From: Aculops lycopersici
Taxonomy: Eukaryota > Arthropoda > Arachnida > Trombidiformes > Eriophyidae
Assembly: GCA_015350385.1 (NCBI GenBank)
Contig: WNKI01000002.1
Coordinates: forward strand, 960,702 to 1,024,701
DNA length: 64,000 bases
Direction: 5' to 3'
Shown here: piece after piece, positions 18,701 through 26,919 of the stretch
Numbering within the stretch: the first letter of the stretch is position 1
Layout of the letters: every line of letters starts with the position of its first letter
Program-made: the position numbers and the translations under genes
Notes under the pieces: model-generated
The model's database searches: none
What the model saw: only the letters and a program-made list of their open reading frames with translations
Told to the model about the DNA's origin: nothing

Positions 18701-20599
18701 CGCTGATTGCGCAACAGGTGGTAGTTCGGTGGGCGCTAGATTGTCCACCACAATTGTGGTGACGGTACTGGAATCCAATGGAGGCGACTCAGTGGTGGCA
18801 TGTTGCAACATTGATGTCGACGATTTGTTACGTAATGACATCAGATTGCTTAGCATATTCTGGCGCATCACCGGCGATCCATTCATGAGACTGATATGCT
18901 GATTAGCTCCGCCTGTAGAGTTGATTGGTGCAAGTGAAAGCTGACTTCCGTTTAGAGCCACAACAGCGAAAGAGGCCGCGGGTAAACCGCCGCCACTTGC
19001 AGTGGCCATTAGATCGCCACTTTGCAAGTCACCCAGGTATGATTGATCGTAGTTGTCTTGATAGAATAAAAACTGGGGTTTAATCTTTTGCAACTCCTGA
19101 CTCGTCAATTGGGTACTATGAACCGTGAGCAGTGGAGGCAACATTGGCTGTGCATGTTGCTGAGAGTCTCTCTGAGAGGTCGTCGAGTTTCCACTTCCGG
19201 TCGACTGCTCTAAGTCGCTGCTGCTCTGAGTTGTTGCATTGATGATGATCCCACTGCTCGTTGTTGTTGGAAGCGCAATCAAAGGCGAAGGTGTAAATAC
19301 ATGAGGCTGCTGCATAACCAAGGCCGACCAAGCGGGCGGCTTCACTGCAATGCCGTTGAGTCCATCCTGATCTCGCTTGTTCAATCCCTGTTGCGAACCA
19401 CTTGTGGCTAGAAGTGAGTCAATGGATGCGTTCAATTTGAGTTGATAATCCAAGTCGAAGTCGTCGTAGTCCAGTGGATTGGGTGGCGAGTTGCTAGTTC
19501 CTGTCATGACCTCAGCAAACGGACCTTTCTCGTCTGAAGTTGAATTGGCGGCTGCCAATTTGGTCAACATAGTTTGGGTTTGAGACTGACTTTTACTGTT
19601 ATTATTATCACTACCTGGCTTAGTTTCCACCTTGTCCGGCGACGACTTCCGGCTACGCACTAGCTGAGTGGCTGTGGTGGCGGGGGAGTTGTCATTTTGG
19701 AATCCACCTGGACCACTAGTAATCAGATTTATCAAGTGGGAATCCAGCTGACGATGAGAGTTTGCCTCATCACTTTGCCTTGATGTTGGTAAGATTGTTG
19801 TTGCATCATCTCCATTCGCATCGCTATCGTCCAATATATCCACCTGATGATCTAAACTGGACATTGTAACGAGACTTGGGTTTGCAATCAAACTATCCAC
19901 CGTAGACGTCGCTGGTTGAGGCGGTGATTCATCGTGATCTAAAATGACAGAGGCAGAGGGAAATGGGATTTGCTCGCTGGGTGTCTCGTCGACGTTTGAG
20001 AAGTCGACGATACCCGAACGGTGTTCCTCTGTAATTTCTTGATTACCTGTCGGACTAATTGTCGTCGTCGTCGTCAGTGCTGCTGTCGATTCATTGATTA
20101 TTCCACTCGGCGAGTTATCGAACCAATTTGAAATTGTGGTCGTTGACATGGTCGGCGTTTGCAATTGATTCGCCGAGTCCGATGCACTAAAACTTGTGGG
20201 TCCATTTGAATCGACCGATACAAAATCATCAAAGGCACTTGAGGTGCTCGAGGCGCGAGGCCAAGGGGTTGTGGTTTCCGTTGCAGCTAGTACAGATAAC
20301 AAATCGCCGTCGTCATCGTTGTCGCCATTTTTATCAGATGTCCTATTGATGCTTGCTGAGTCAGTCGACTCCATTACCTGTCGTCTATCTGATTCTCTAG
20401 AATTTGGCACAAGTGTGGTGGTTTTGGTTGTTGTCGTTGTCGTTTTTGTTGCTGTTGAAGAGCTTGGTGTCAAAGGTGAAGTTGTGCTACTTTGAGGATC
20501 ATCATTTAAAGTGGAAGCCTCTGCCGATGAGGTGCTCACCAAACTCGAACAGGTGTGTGCCGAGAGACAAACTACTAGCAATAGGTGAATGGAGATCAT
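12731..20599 (-). CDS. Giant secreted low-complexity, cysteine-free protein
   Basis: I do not recognise this gene. The open frame runs from 20857, but I place the start at ATG 20599, because codons 87 onward encode a clear signal peptide (ISIHLLLVVCLSA…) and the preceding 86 residues are charged and unlike a secretory leader. The product from there is 2622 residues, uninterrupted. It is dominated by Ser, Thr, Pro, Gln, Asn and His, with a run of twelve Thr, Gln runs, a basic run (KRKRKRKKKK) followed by an Asp/Glu run, and many N-x-S/T sequons. I see no cysteine after the signal peptide. More ordered islands occur, one around NPAIWGRDKTLLKQKDFS (nt 14710-14780) and one around FSIGEVVGALGARKIISSLL (nt 13450-13520). 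It may be a mucin-like matrix, cuticle or silk-type protein; this is inference. No domain is recognised. Confidence 0.8.
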   Translation of the reverse strand: MISIHLLLVVCLSAHTCSSLVSTSSAEASTLNDDPQSSTTSPLTPSSSTATKTTTTTTKTTTLVPNSRESDRRQVMESTDSASINRTSDKNGDNDDDGDLLSVLAATETTTPWPRASSTSSAFDDFVSVDSNGPTSFSASDSANQLQTPTMSTTTISNWFDNSPSGIINESTAALTTTTTISPTGNQEITEEHRSGIVDFSNVDETPSEQIPFPSASVILDHDESPPQPATSTVDSLIANPSLVTMSSLDHQVDILDDSDANGDDATTILPTSRQSDEANSHRQLDSHLINLITSGPGGFQNDNSPATTATQLVRSRKSSPDKVETKPGSDNNNSKSQSQTQTMLTKLAAANSTSDEKGPFAEVMTGTSNSPPNPLDYDDFDLDYQLKLNASIDSLLATSGSQQGLNKRDQDGLNGIAVKPPAWSALVMQQPHVFTPSPLIALPTTTSSGIIINATTQSSSDLEQSTGSGNSTTSQRDSQQHAQPMLPPLLTVHSTQLTSQELQKIKPQFLFYQDNYDQSYLGDLQSGDLMATASGGGLPAASFAVVALNGSQLSLAPINSTGGANQHISLMNGSPVMRQNMLSNLMSLRNKSSTSMLQHATTESPPLDSSTVTTIVVDNLAPTELPPVAQSAHGSQGIITSTFATPTHSSSTSRTNPPTPTPPQSTTTTSAPINSATESQQSRGSSQQNGTGTSQSNQWFNYPHPNLHHNPLLLHHILNKPTAYTQQMVANNQMQHQKQQSQQRGESQVNLHPFNLFQPATLSSTPATSASIGTSTTQPPPTTTTTTTTTTTMQPSTTTYAVPTSTNSPAHLGFVASIIERPALVNEFIQRQPVSVNRTQLQMQLNEMRALAAASRGQMKANLSPPSQASQQPVKLATTTTVMQSPTISSKVPAQLATTTKHLALNVKLPEQQPVVSPSATMAFSHLLPQNLASFNMLHHLLGQNLYDSHQYPSNNNNNQQQQPPVTANPGNRKLVNSMVLGPNQMPTIPTGNPIAKIPFLASQQAHMHSPIAPLRPLREPASGLHSNLVGIATAPSLIQQVYTPRPASMLPNGTNFLPSLNYQKPQVHQLNGQFYKLPNQLHPFGHSMQQQGGRLVLPQTGSGGVDANEAASSPVGAQITMSEEDMSTYVSQLASLGTTASQLPVGETPKWTPFSMNGSTSSSIASSDLMKFVESLLAKKEESPQHQQQQQQQQQYHSQMEQILKQAKLVGIPDEVQAQIYQDLNLPAPPSVSGSGNFKSSKTNWHQARPSGESSNQMSSFLTQGGFNDNSLTGNISSNSTNGHQEQQKREREQLIAAILAATSQRQTLFQSHQPQDEQKIRQSAFIEALKQNVAKLQHQVASSSVDSSQSTTATSGNNLASASNHNPKLLATGAWSTLAGTEYSLLPNSSSIYQPSTDFDDTIGGRPIPEWLEKQIMQDSFVHESARVHPFGQTTKSTHIGPPLADSSLFSAGNSLPLIGSHRPPSIRLTPLSPASAHLLTAASHNVRPIFQAPGAAPLTSHYSLSPAPPKIRLHSLSSGPRPRFHHHHNLNPFSGLGHHAHSTRFPVAMDASYTMPAAQLLAPPSMMHAPIQQVNPVKLLSDRFPLTSAPAYLVKLPTLTGGTITASGSLQTPLSKLNSRFNMMNRPPMALPPFVRFLGAGGSAFNSMPTHQVYQVPQRIRLISGPSVQTLAQASSPISVSPAHHVHPYTLPPAAMPIHSALYPNEVSTTSSTFHTVHHPTQPVAPPSQLYPSNHRLPTTLAASQNTIHNYQPSSGVTSLDAAHSVSTVNSVHPESSAGNHSPSSARTPLASNSNGNTNNHLSSNGNQIIGNQPASAATTALTRLQQATASLVELTSLASLVEEMVGGNDIETSPAAALANAINSISAAQNAAALSAQASSTSGASINGNAGNSNTSNDGSSSTSGQYSSQFNGNNQQTYHQPLAPGPSFWRNLLNPAIWGRDKTLLKQKDFSAIERFIAQAARRPPAARLKVKYIRVPVAVYETSNGNQLGEVGGNHGSQLVTKSQLAELVATNNGLTSGGGGGSHSLNGSSQPGVTFDGTTNSGVTAAVSAHPQPQSTGGAHGLPPSAASISSILGHQHPSGIISNTMSPPSSGLATTNPGLQTSVGNPTSGSGAASAASSNDFLFDEISSDSVPQLALALRDHYLAGQQQVAASDTLLAPPNFLPILSAVTANQQHHHKPTYHQLNSGALSPLESGHYYSLATPASLLKQQQQMAAEESNLISETKSEKSNDKRKRKRKKKKQYDDDEESDDDDEDDDDDLLSSKDLPVIESIISTIVHGAQGPQLMAQQQQQPVSSPASGLSSLFSRSRGSPFGSASSPVASYTSVNAAPTVTAAASANSHSILNPFAKNSAKFSIGEVVGALGARKIISSLLNKRKMQGLVTSKRVSHLTTKQTPRHSRHHLTSTPSGLDSNFEPFTSTTEDPSISRRFPPIAAYGSDIKQTTSTKRPYNDYNKGNKFHRPSSMLASTPTRGPTTTTTTSSTMDTPRLERVQDISVNRTFPSTGKDDAKTATGTTSTLRPTMTIFESTKNQASFLNKRIAPRGPPDRSLKPDGSTTSLHNTEQDVQFKFILKDHLQQPAPVKTLPQPTASHKQMAMPLYYVVADHYNKLHSGA

Positions 20600-23188
20600 G
20601 AGTCCAGTCGATGGCCATTTGAGTTGTCCTCTTGCATTTGCTCGTCCCTCTCTTCTCTCTGTTGATCTATGTTGTTTCTTCTCGAATTTTTGGGATTCAT
20701 GGAATAAGATATACATTTGAGATAGGTCAATATCTATTAGGGCAAATTTATCTTTCTTGCACTTCTTGAAAGCCACCTTCCACTCGCCAGTGTTTGAATC
20801 TTCGCTTGGTGGCGGGCGTCTCATGATTTTGCATCTTCCAATTGGTAAAACTAACATTTAAATCCTTTGCCACTAAAGTTCCAACTAAATCTTGTCTAAT
20901 TATCTATTAAACTTTGTTCTGTTAATTATAGCATGTGAGCCAACTATTCTAACTTCAACTAATACACTTGATCTAATGCACTTTTGCAACGATTTCATGG
21001 CTGATCATTCAAGCGACGAGCTTAGTGTCGACTGATCACCAAAAGTGACCAACGAAGGTAACAAAAACAAACTTTGCCTATCTAAAGAGACTCTCGAGTC
21101 TCTAAGTTGGTTTCATTCTCTCACATTGCTAAGGCTAAGGTCAGAGAGAATTCGAGCGGTTGAGCGAACCTCAAAAGACTTTCGATGCTCTTGCTGCTTG
21201 ACCACCGAGGCATCAATTCAATTCTTAGGTGGTGGTCACCTAATTGGAGTTCAATTGCTTGTTTTGTGCGATTCGATTTCTAATTACTACACACGTCTCT
21301 TGATTTCTATTGAATTTTTGAATGGAAACTTTCTTCGTCTTATGCTATGGCTTGACTTGATTGAACGGCTTTGCTATGATACTTTCAAATCTTTCAAACT
21401 TCTGAAACTTGAATTGAATTCTATCTTTTGTCTTCTCGGCCCACGAATGATATTTGCGCCGAAAAAACCGCACAAACTCACGGAGGACATGCAACTGGAT
21501 GAAAGATACAAGTTGCTAAGAGTTAGGCAAGAGGAGAGATAGTTCTCCCGATGATGAATTGGGCAAGTCAGAGGAGAGGGGACTGAAAGTGGTGAAAGCG
21601 GCTTCGTGGTACCTGATGCCATCGCTTACCGCAGTTTGTCCTCAGGTTCTAGACATCGTTGAGAGTTCAGAGACTTCAAAGTGTAGCGGCGGCAGCAGCA
21701 GCAGTATTGACAGGTGTATCATCGTAACAGGTAACCACCGTCGACGCCGATGGTGGTCGTGGCCAGTCCCTCGAGCTACAGGTGGGTCATAATTGTAGTA
21801 GCGATTCAATAAGTCACAGGTAAGTTTACATATCGATGAACTCTCCCGCTCTCGATTGTCTCAGTAGATTTGTGCGAGCGCTCATGTTGAATTTGCGCAA
21901 TTTAGTTGGTTGCTGTAGTCTTTGTAGCAAAACGCCGCTATCGGCTGTCGAAGATACTGCGCCATTGTGTCAGTTGAGCTTGACGATTCCAGCTTGATGT
22001 TGTTTTGCATTCGGGAAGACAATTGAATTTGTTGACTTGGTCTTCCCAAGTGTCGAAAGTGAGGCGCAACAATGAGACGACAGATTAGCATGCATTTAAA
22101 CGCATCATTGGATGCACAGGTTGGTGTACCGCTCGCCTGTTTACTGTGACTTGGTATTGCCTCCTTGTATCATTGTGCTCGATGTTACACAAGTAGAGAT
22201 GCTCTATCCGGAGTAAATGAACCGACACTCAGCTGGTCGCTTCAAATCGACCCCACAAATCGATTTGAATGAACTGGACATGAGCAACAGAGAAACAGAG
22301 TGAGAGTTCATTTCCTAGTTCGAGGTCCTCGTTTCCCCGCGTTCACGATGAGACAAATTTGCATCGTCTATTTTCAAATATCGTCCAAGGAGTCGAAAGT
22401 TTTCCTTAAGATTTGAGCGATTGTTTCTTCGGTCAGGGAAAGTAGTGGCTTTGCGACACCTGGCGGCAAAATCTTGTCCATCCCAGCCACTGTAGTCGAC
22501 GACGTCGCAACCAAGCAAGCACAATGGATTGAGTTGTCGGAGTTGGATGTGCGCAATCGACAGGTTGTCGCGGCTAAAAGTACCACTATCCTCGCTTCTT
22601 TGGTGGCCAAGTGAGCAGATACTGGGCTTCAGGTGGTTTGTCGAGCTACTGAACAAAAGACTCTCACTTCTATGTAACACAACATCGTCGCTTAAACTTT
22701 CTCTCTTTTCCGGGCATCAGATTATTATCCGAGATTGAGACCATTGTGTGCTAGCCGGTGACAATTGCGCCAATTCAATGATGATGGCGAGCAATGGGCA
22801 TGATTCACACCCCTCCATCCAATCGAGTCTCAATGGTGTGCTTAGGAATCGTCTCTATCGTAGATCCACACAATACAATGGACTCCCGGAAGAAGAGTCA
22901 ATGATGATGATGATGGCAAGTTGACAAGCTAATGCTTATAATTGACTGATCACCTAGCCAACTTCAAGTGCAAGTCTCTCTCCCTCGTTGACTCTAACGT
23001 GATGAGCTTGCATTCCCACAACCAGTCTCTTCTGTCCAATGAGAGTCTATTTCACCGGCAATTGGATCTGGCAGAGATTTTCCAGATTTCTAAATGTTGC
23101 CTCGTTCGAGATGGAACTCAAGTCATCGAGTTCGTGGCGAGCCACGGGACAGAGTTGTAGAGATGGCAAAACAAGGAGAGGACTGAAT
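20600..23188. other. Divergent intergenic region
   Basis: The space between the start of the minus-strand giant gene and the plus-strand lysozyme-like gene. No convincing frame is seen. 20600-20857 is open in frame with the giant gene and may be 5' UTR or an upstream coding extension. A cluster of CAGGT cores lies at 21643, 21711, 21728, 21779 and 21817; the last, CAG/GTAAGT, is also a perfect 5' splice-site consensus, so a 5' UTR intron here is possible. Confidence 0.5.
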
Positions 23189-25210
23189 ATGAACAATGGA
23201 TTCATTGGTGTTTGCAGTCAAATCAGGTTAATTATCATATTACTGACCGCATGTTTATTTATTAGTCAACAGGTAGGCACAAGTCTCATTCACATTTATC
23301 ACAGATACAAACCCCACGCTACGTCGACGCCAACAAACACCAACCAACCCGAATCTATCATACCAGAGCAGCAACTGCAAATCATCAACTCAACAATGAT
23401 GCTCCCACAATCACAAGCGATAGGCGAGCAGCAAATGAGTTCATCGTCTCAAGTTTTGGACAATCAGGAGCTTGGCACCTCAACTTCAGCGATTGAGTTT
23501 AGCTCGCCAATGAAGAGGATAATGGAGTTAATTAGCCATCACCATTCGCCATTAATAGTTGTCAGCTCATCGAACGAAAATCCACCTCCAGCTACGGCGC
23601 CACCACCACAAATACAAACCCAAATTCCATCACCCTCCTCGATGATACAAACAAATCCTCAACAGATTCCAATGATTCCAAGTCAGAGTCAAGATCCCAA
23701 TAAGAATACGGCAACGGACAACTCAATGCTAAGCTTGGTGCAAACTCCTTTGGGGTCTACGCAGTTTCAGCTCACCAACGACCAGCGCCAATGGACTCTG
23801 ATAAATCCAAATCAGATGGGACCTAGTGCTGAAGTGAGCATGCGACCGCAAATATTGACCGGCCAACAACAGCAACTCATCCAAACCGCAGTCCCGTATG
23901 AGCAGACTTACTATTTGAACGGAAACGATATTGTTAATGATGGAGGTGGGGGTAGCAATCAACAGTTTGCTGTTCTGCCGGCCGGCTTCCCATTCTCAGG
24001 TCTACAACAGCAACCTTCTCACCACCACCACCACCAACAACAGCAACAAATGGCCTTCACCACGAATCCTCAGGTGGCCGCGGCGCAACAACAAATAGCG
24101 AGCCAGTTACAGCAACAAGTGTCCAACTTGGACAACAGCCAAACGCAACCGATCTTTTTGTCATCCTATGTACCCGAAATTCCGATTCAGGCAATGGGAG
24201 GAGGTATTGGTGTTAACAAGCAACAGGTCGTTAGCAATCCGTTTGGTGTTCAGCAGCAAGCTCTTCTGTCGACGCCCCAGCAGTCTTCGCAAACCAACTC
24301 CGTGCCCAACTCAATCCAACAACAAATCCACAATCAGTCCCAAGATGAGAGCTCAAAGTCTGACTCTAACAGTAATGCTGATCGAGACAGAAAGTCCAAC
24401 ACAAAGGCTACCGAAGATCCGGATGATATTGATAACCTGGGCAAGTCAAAATCCAACTCCGATAGTAGCAGTGGTGGTGATGCCGATGGTGATGATCCAG
24501 ATAATTTCTCTACAGGTAAGAGGGAGAGGCAAGAGTTAAATTATGATCCAGATGAGGATGAGTCTGCAGGTGCAAAGGCCAAAAGGAGCAACAACGACGA
24601 GTCGGAAGAACCATCGAGTGGGTCCCTTAGCTACGAGGACAAATACGATAGCGACAAGGACGGCGATCGGCCGCCCTCGAGTCAGCAGAAACCAGAAAGC
24701 GGAGCCGAGAGCCGATCGGGTGGTAGCATTAGGTTCAGAGCAGAGCCAACAAATAGTGTTGTGGCCAATGGGCTTGTCAATGTTGGACTCAATGACGATT
24801 GTATGCAATGTATCTGTCGTGCCTCTTCAGGATGCGACTACCTGTTGCGTTGCATCACTCGAGGAGCCGACGAAAAGTATTGTGGTCCATTCCAACTAAC
24901 GGAGGATTATTGGACTAAGGCGGGTTCATTGGGAGACTCTAGCAACAACTTCAACTCATTCGAGGAGTGTGCTAATGATATTGATTGTGCCGCTGAAACA
25001 GTGACCAATTACATGAAGAAATATCACAAAGATTGCGATGGAGACGAGAATATTACCTGCATGGACTATGCCCGGCTCCACAGGTTGCATCCAAACGAGT
25101 GCGATAATACTGAAAAGTTGGCCAATCATTTCGACTCATACTGGGCCAAGTTTCAGAGGTGCGCCGAGGGATATAACAGAACACGAGATGGAGAAGATGA
25201 GGACATCTAG
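23189..25210 (+). CDS. Destabilase/i-type lysozyme-like secreted protein with long disordered N-terminus
   Basis: The start is taken at ATG 23189, not the in-frame ATG at 23039, because a hydrophobic signal segment (IRLIIILLTACLFIS) follows it. The protein is then 673 residues. Residues ~40-440 are Gln/Pro/Ser-rich and low-complexity, including a His run; ~440-520 are acidic and charged. The C-terminal ~140 residues carry the Cys-rich destabilase/i-type lysozyme fold: C538-x2-C-x-C…G-C, Y-C-G-P-F-Q, C-A…C-A…Y-M-K-K-Y and C-M-D-Y-A-R-x-H. Ordinary i-type lysozymes are about 120-150 residues, so the N-terminal extension is unusual. At the position of the catalytic Glu (pattern C-x-x-E-S-G-C) this protein has Ser546, and the downstream Asp aligns with Arg558 or nearby. 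Muramidase activity is therefore doubtful; an isopeptidase, binding or structural role is possible. Confidence 0.9.
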   Translation: MNNGFIGVCSQIRLIIILLTACLFISQQVGTSLIHIYHRYKPHATSTPTNTNQPESIIPEQQLQIINSTMMLPQSQAIGEQQMSSSSQVLDNQELGTSTSAIEFSSPMKRIMELISHHHSPLIVVSSSNENPPPATAPPPQIQTQIPSPSSMIQTNPQQIPMIPSQSQDPNKNTATDNSMLSLVQTPLGSTQFQLTNDQRQWTLINPNQMGPSAEVSMRPQILTGQQQQLIQTAVPYEQTYYLNGNDIVNDGGGGSNQQFAVLPAGFPFSGLQQQPSHHHHHQQQQQMAFTTNPQVAAAQQQIASQLQQQVSNLDNSQTQPIFLSSYVPEIPIQAMGGGIGVNKQQVVSNPFGVQQQALLSTPQQSSQTNSVPNSIQQQIHNQSQDESSKSDSNSNADRDRKSNTKATEDPDDIDNLGKSKSNSDSSSGGDADGDDPDNFSTGKRERQELNYDPDEDESAGAKAKRSNNDESEEPSSGSLSYEDKYDSDKDGDRPPSSQQKPESGAESRSGGSIRFRAEPTNSVVANGLVNVGLNDDCMQCICRASSGCDYLLRCITRGADEKYCGPFQLTEDYWTKAGSLGDSSNNFNSFEECANDIDCAAETVTNYMKKYHKDCDGDENITCMDYARLHRLHPNECDNTEKLANHFDSYWAKFQRCAEGYNRTRDGEDEDI

Positions 25211-25340
25211 ATGCCGCTACTCGATGTTAGGTTACGTAAGGTAATCTTTTTTGTGTATATATTCAAGTTCCAATAGCATCGTGTCTTATGTAGAATGTAA
25301 TTTCAATTCCTATCCATTTGATTTGGTTGTTTCTATCAGC

Positions 25341-26306
25341 TCACTTTCCTCCAAGAGATTTTAGAATATCGAAAACAGTGCTTGCATCCGAGTCGTCCTT
25401 GAATTTGAAGATGGTCAACTTGCTGCCGCCACTTGGTATTGGCATTATCATCTGTATGGCCTTGCCAAGGAGCTTGATTGGAATACTTGAAGTTATATAC
25501 TCGTTGAAGATCACCTTCAACATATCCGGATCCTGGCGCAAAACTAAATGTAACTTGTCTGGCGTATCCGCGCTCTTGACAAATAACGTTCCAATGCCGG
25601 TCAGATTTAATTTGTTGTCATCAGCCTGGTTACTTCCCGACCCCTTGATTCGCTCGTATAGTTTGCACCGAATTGAGTGCTTGGCATTGGGTTCCTCGTA
25701 TTTCTCAATCTTAGGCTCAGGTGGTGGCACATCCTCGCCCTCCTCGTCACCTAGATTATTATCAGTCGTATCTTGTGAGTTTGCAACAGGAACTGTAACT
25801 GTAGTGGACATGGATGAGCCAAAGATGGAGGCCGAGGTGGTTGATGTATTGAAGGCTGTTGATGTATTGAAGGCTGTTGATGCATTGAAGGGTGTTGATG
25901 CATTGAAGGGTGTTGATGTATTGAAGGGTGTTGATGTATTGAAGGCTGTTGTTTGTGAATCGTTGCCACCAAGCGATGGCTTTGCTGCTGCTGCCGCCGC
26001 ACTTCCAAAGCTAAATAAAGGAACCGCAGTGGGCAATGAGAAGGTGTTATTGGCCGAGGAGGCAGGCGCCGGGTTTGAGGTCCCCATCCCAAACACGGAG
26101 GGAAAGCAACTTGGCACCGTGGTCGTTAGCGACATCTTCTCTGGGTACTGTTTTTGGAGGTCGCATAATTGTTTTGAGTAGTCTGTAAAAGTTGGACTAA
26201 AGTCAAAGTAAGGTGACTCTGAATGAGATTTCTTGATATATTCAATCAGATCCTGATTGAGCTGCTTGAGCTCGCTGTAAAACTTGGGATCCCTTTCGCC
26301 TGTCAT
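25341..26306 (-). CDS. Nup50: Nup50-like nucleoporin (RanBP1-type domain)
   Basis: 321 residues, single exon. Residues 8-50 (KFYSELKQLNQDLIEYIKKS…) match the conserved Nup50 central segment before the FG region. The middle holds a few x-F-G motifs (VFG, SFG, IFG) and six 6-residue Phe-Asn-[TA]-Ser-Thr-[AP] repeats. Residues ~220-321 form a Ran-binding RanBP1-type domain (KCKLYERI-like opening, GIGTLFVK, LVLRQD, C-terminal FKFKDDSDAS). Nup50 is a nuclear-basket component that helps importin-alpha/beta cargo release. The usual N-terminal importin-alpha-binding segment is missing from this frame: either it lies in an unrecognised upstream exon or this is a shortened paralogue. The frame stays open 32 codons upstream of the ATG into a dispersed repeat (26341-26539). 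The gene ends 130 bp from the lysozyme-like gene, tail to tail. Confidence 0.88.
   Translation of the reverse strand: MTGERDPKFYSELKQLNQDLIEYIKKSHSESPYFDFSPTFTDYSKQLCDLQKQYPEKMSLTTTVPSCFPSVFGMGTSNPAPASSANNTFSLPTAVPLFSFGSAAAAAAKPSLGGNDSQTTAFNTSTPFNTSTPFNASTPFNASTAFNTSTAFNTSTTSASIFGSSMSTTVTVPVANSQDTTDNNLGDEEGEDVPPPEPKIEKYEEPNAKHSIRCKLYERIKGSGSNQADDNKLNLTGIGTLFVKSADTPDKLHLVLRQDPDMLKVIFNEYITSSIPIKLLGKAIQMIMPIPSGGSKLTIFKFKDDSDASTVFDILKSLGGK
25843..25950 (-). repeat. Six 18-bp tandem repeats inside Nup50
   Basis: Six copies of an 18-bp unit (plus strand GATGYATTGAAGGSTGTT) start at 25843, 25861, 25879, 25897, 25915 and 25933. They encode F-N-[TA]-S-T-[AP]. Units are nearly identical, suggesting recent expansion. 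Confidence 0.9.
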
Positions 26307-26340
26307 TTTGTTGTCTATTTTCAGCGAGTACAGTACCTCT

Positions 26341-26539
26341 AAAAACTGGCCACGAATCCTTGGTTCTTGATGTCTAATAAACTTTTCGAGGTTTCTTCCT
26401 GCTTATTTTCTTGGTATTGATCGATTCCTTGATGCTTCTTCTAATTGTATTCTTTTTCTTTTTCTTGCGCTTGAAACTTCTGTTTACATTTGATGCTGAT
26501 TTTATTTAACGCGCACGTTGTGGCCGCTTTTGTGAGCGG
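26341..26539. repeat. Dispersed repeat, copy 1 (MITE-like)
   Basis: This 199-bp stretch aligns with 51791-51986 in the same orientation (shared blocks include TGGCCACGAAT, GATGTCTAATAAACTTTT, TTGTATTC and CTTTTGTGAGCGG). Its ends carry inverted TGGCCAC / GTGGCCG. It lies 35 bp upstream of the Nup50 ATG, in its likely promoter or 5' UTR. It may be a small non-autonomous DNA transposon or a fossil of a duplicated coding segment. Confidence 0.7.
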
Positions 26540-26919
26540 GTGCTGCCGGCCGCCATGGCACTTGTTACATATCATATCGGCTGTTCTTCGTTTCTGGACA
26601 CTGTGACGATGGAGTGAAAAATCACGTGGTACTATATTTTGGGCGGGAATTCGGGAAAGTCCAGAAATTTTGGCCACGCCCCCTTTCCCGTGTTCAGTAA
26701 CATAGAACGCCAACAGCCCTAAATTTTCTGCCTATCATTCCAACAACTAGAGGTCAGTATAATCCACAGAAAATTTCACGAAGATATACCCAACATTAAC
26801 CAATCTCTTCCCTTCCAAACATTTATTTCTCCCATAGACTTGTACAGAAAAAAAGATAAGTAAAACTCATTCGCTCGAGACTGTATGTATAAATCTGAGA
26901 TTGGGTTTGTTGTCAAGGT

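Noticed and set aside
25318..26181. 287-codon plus-strand frame antisense to Nup50
   Set aside because: It is the reverse of the Nup50 coding strand; its VDVLKAVDVLK repeat is the antisense of the 18-bp repeat. The minus strand has clear family homology.
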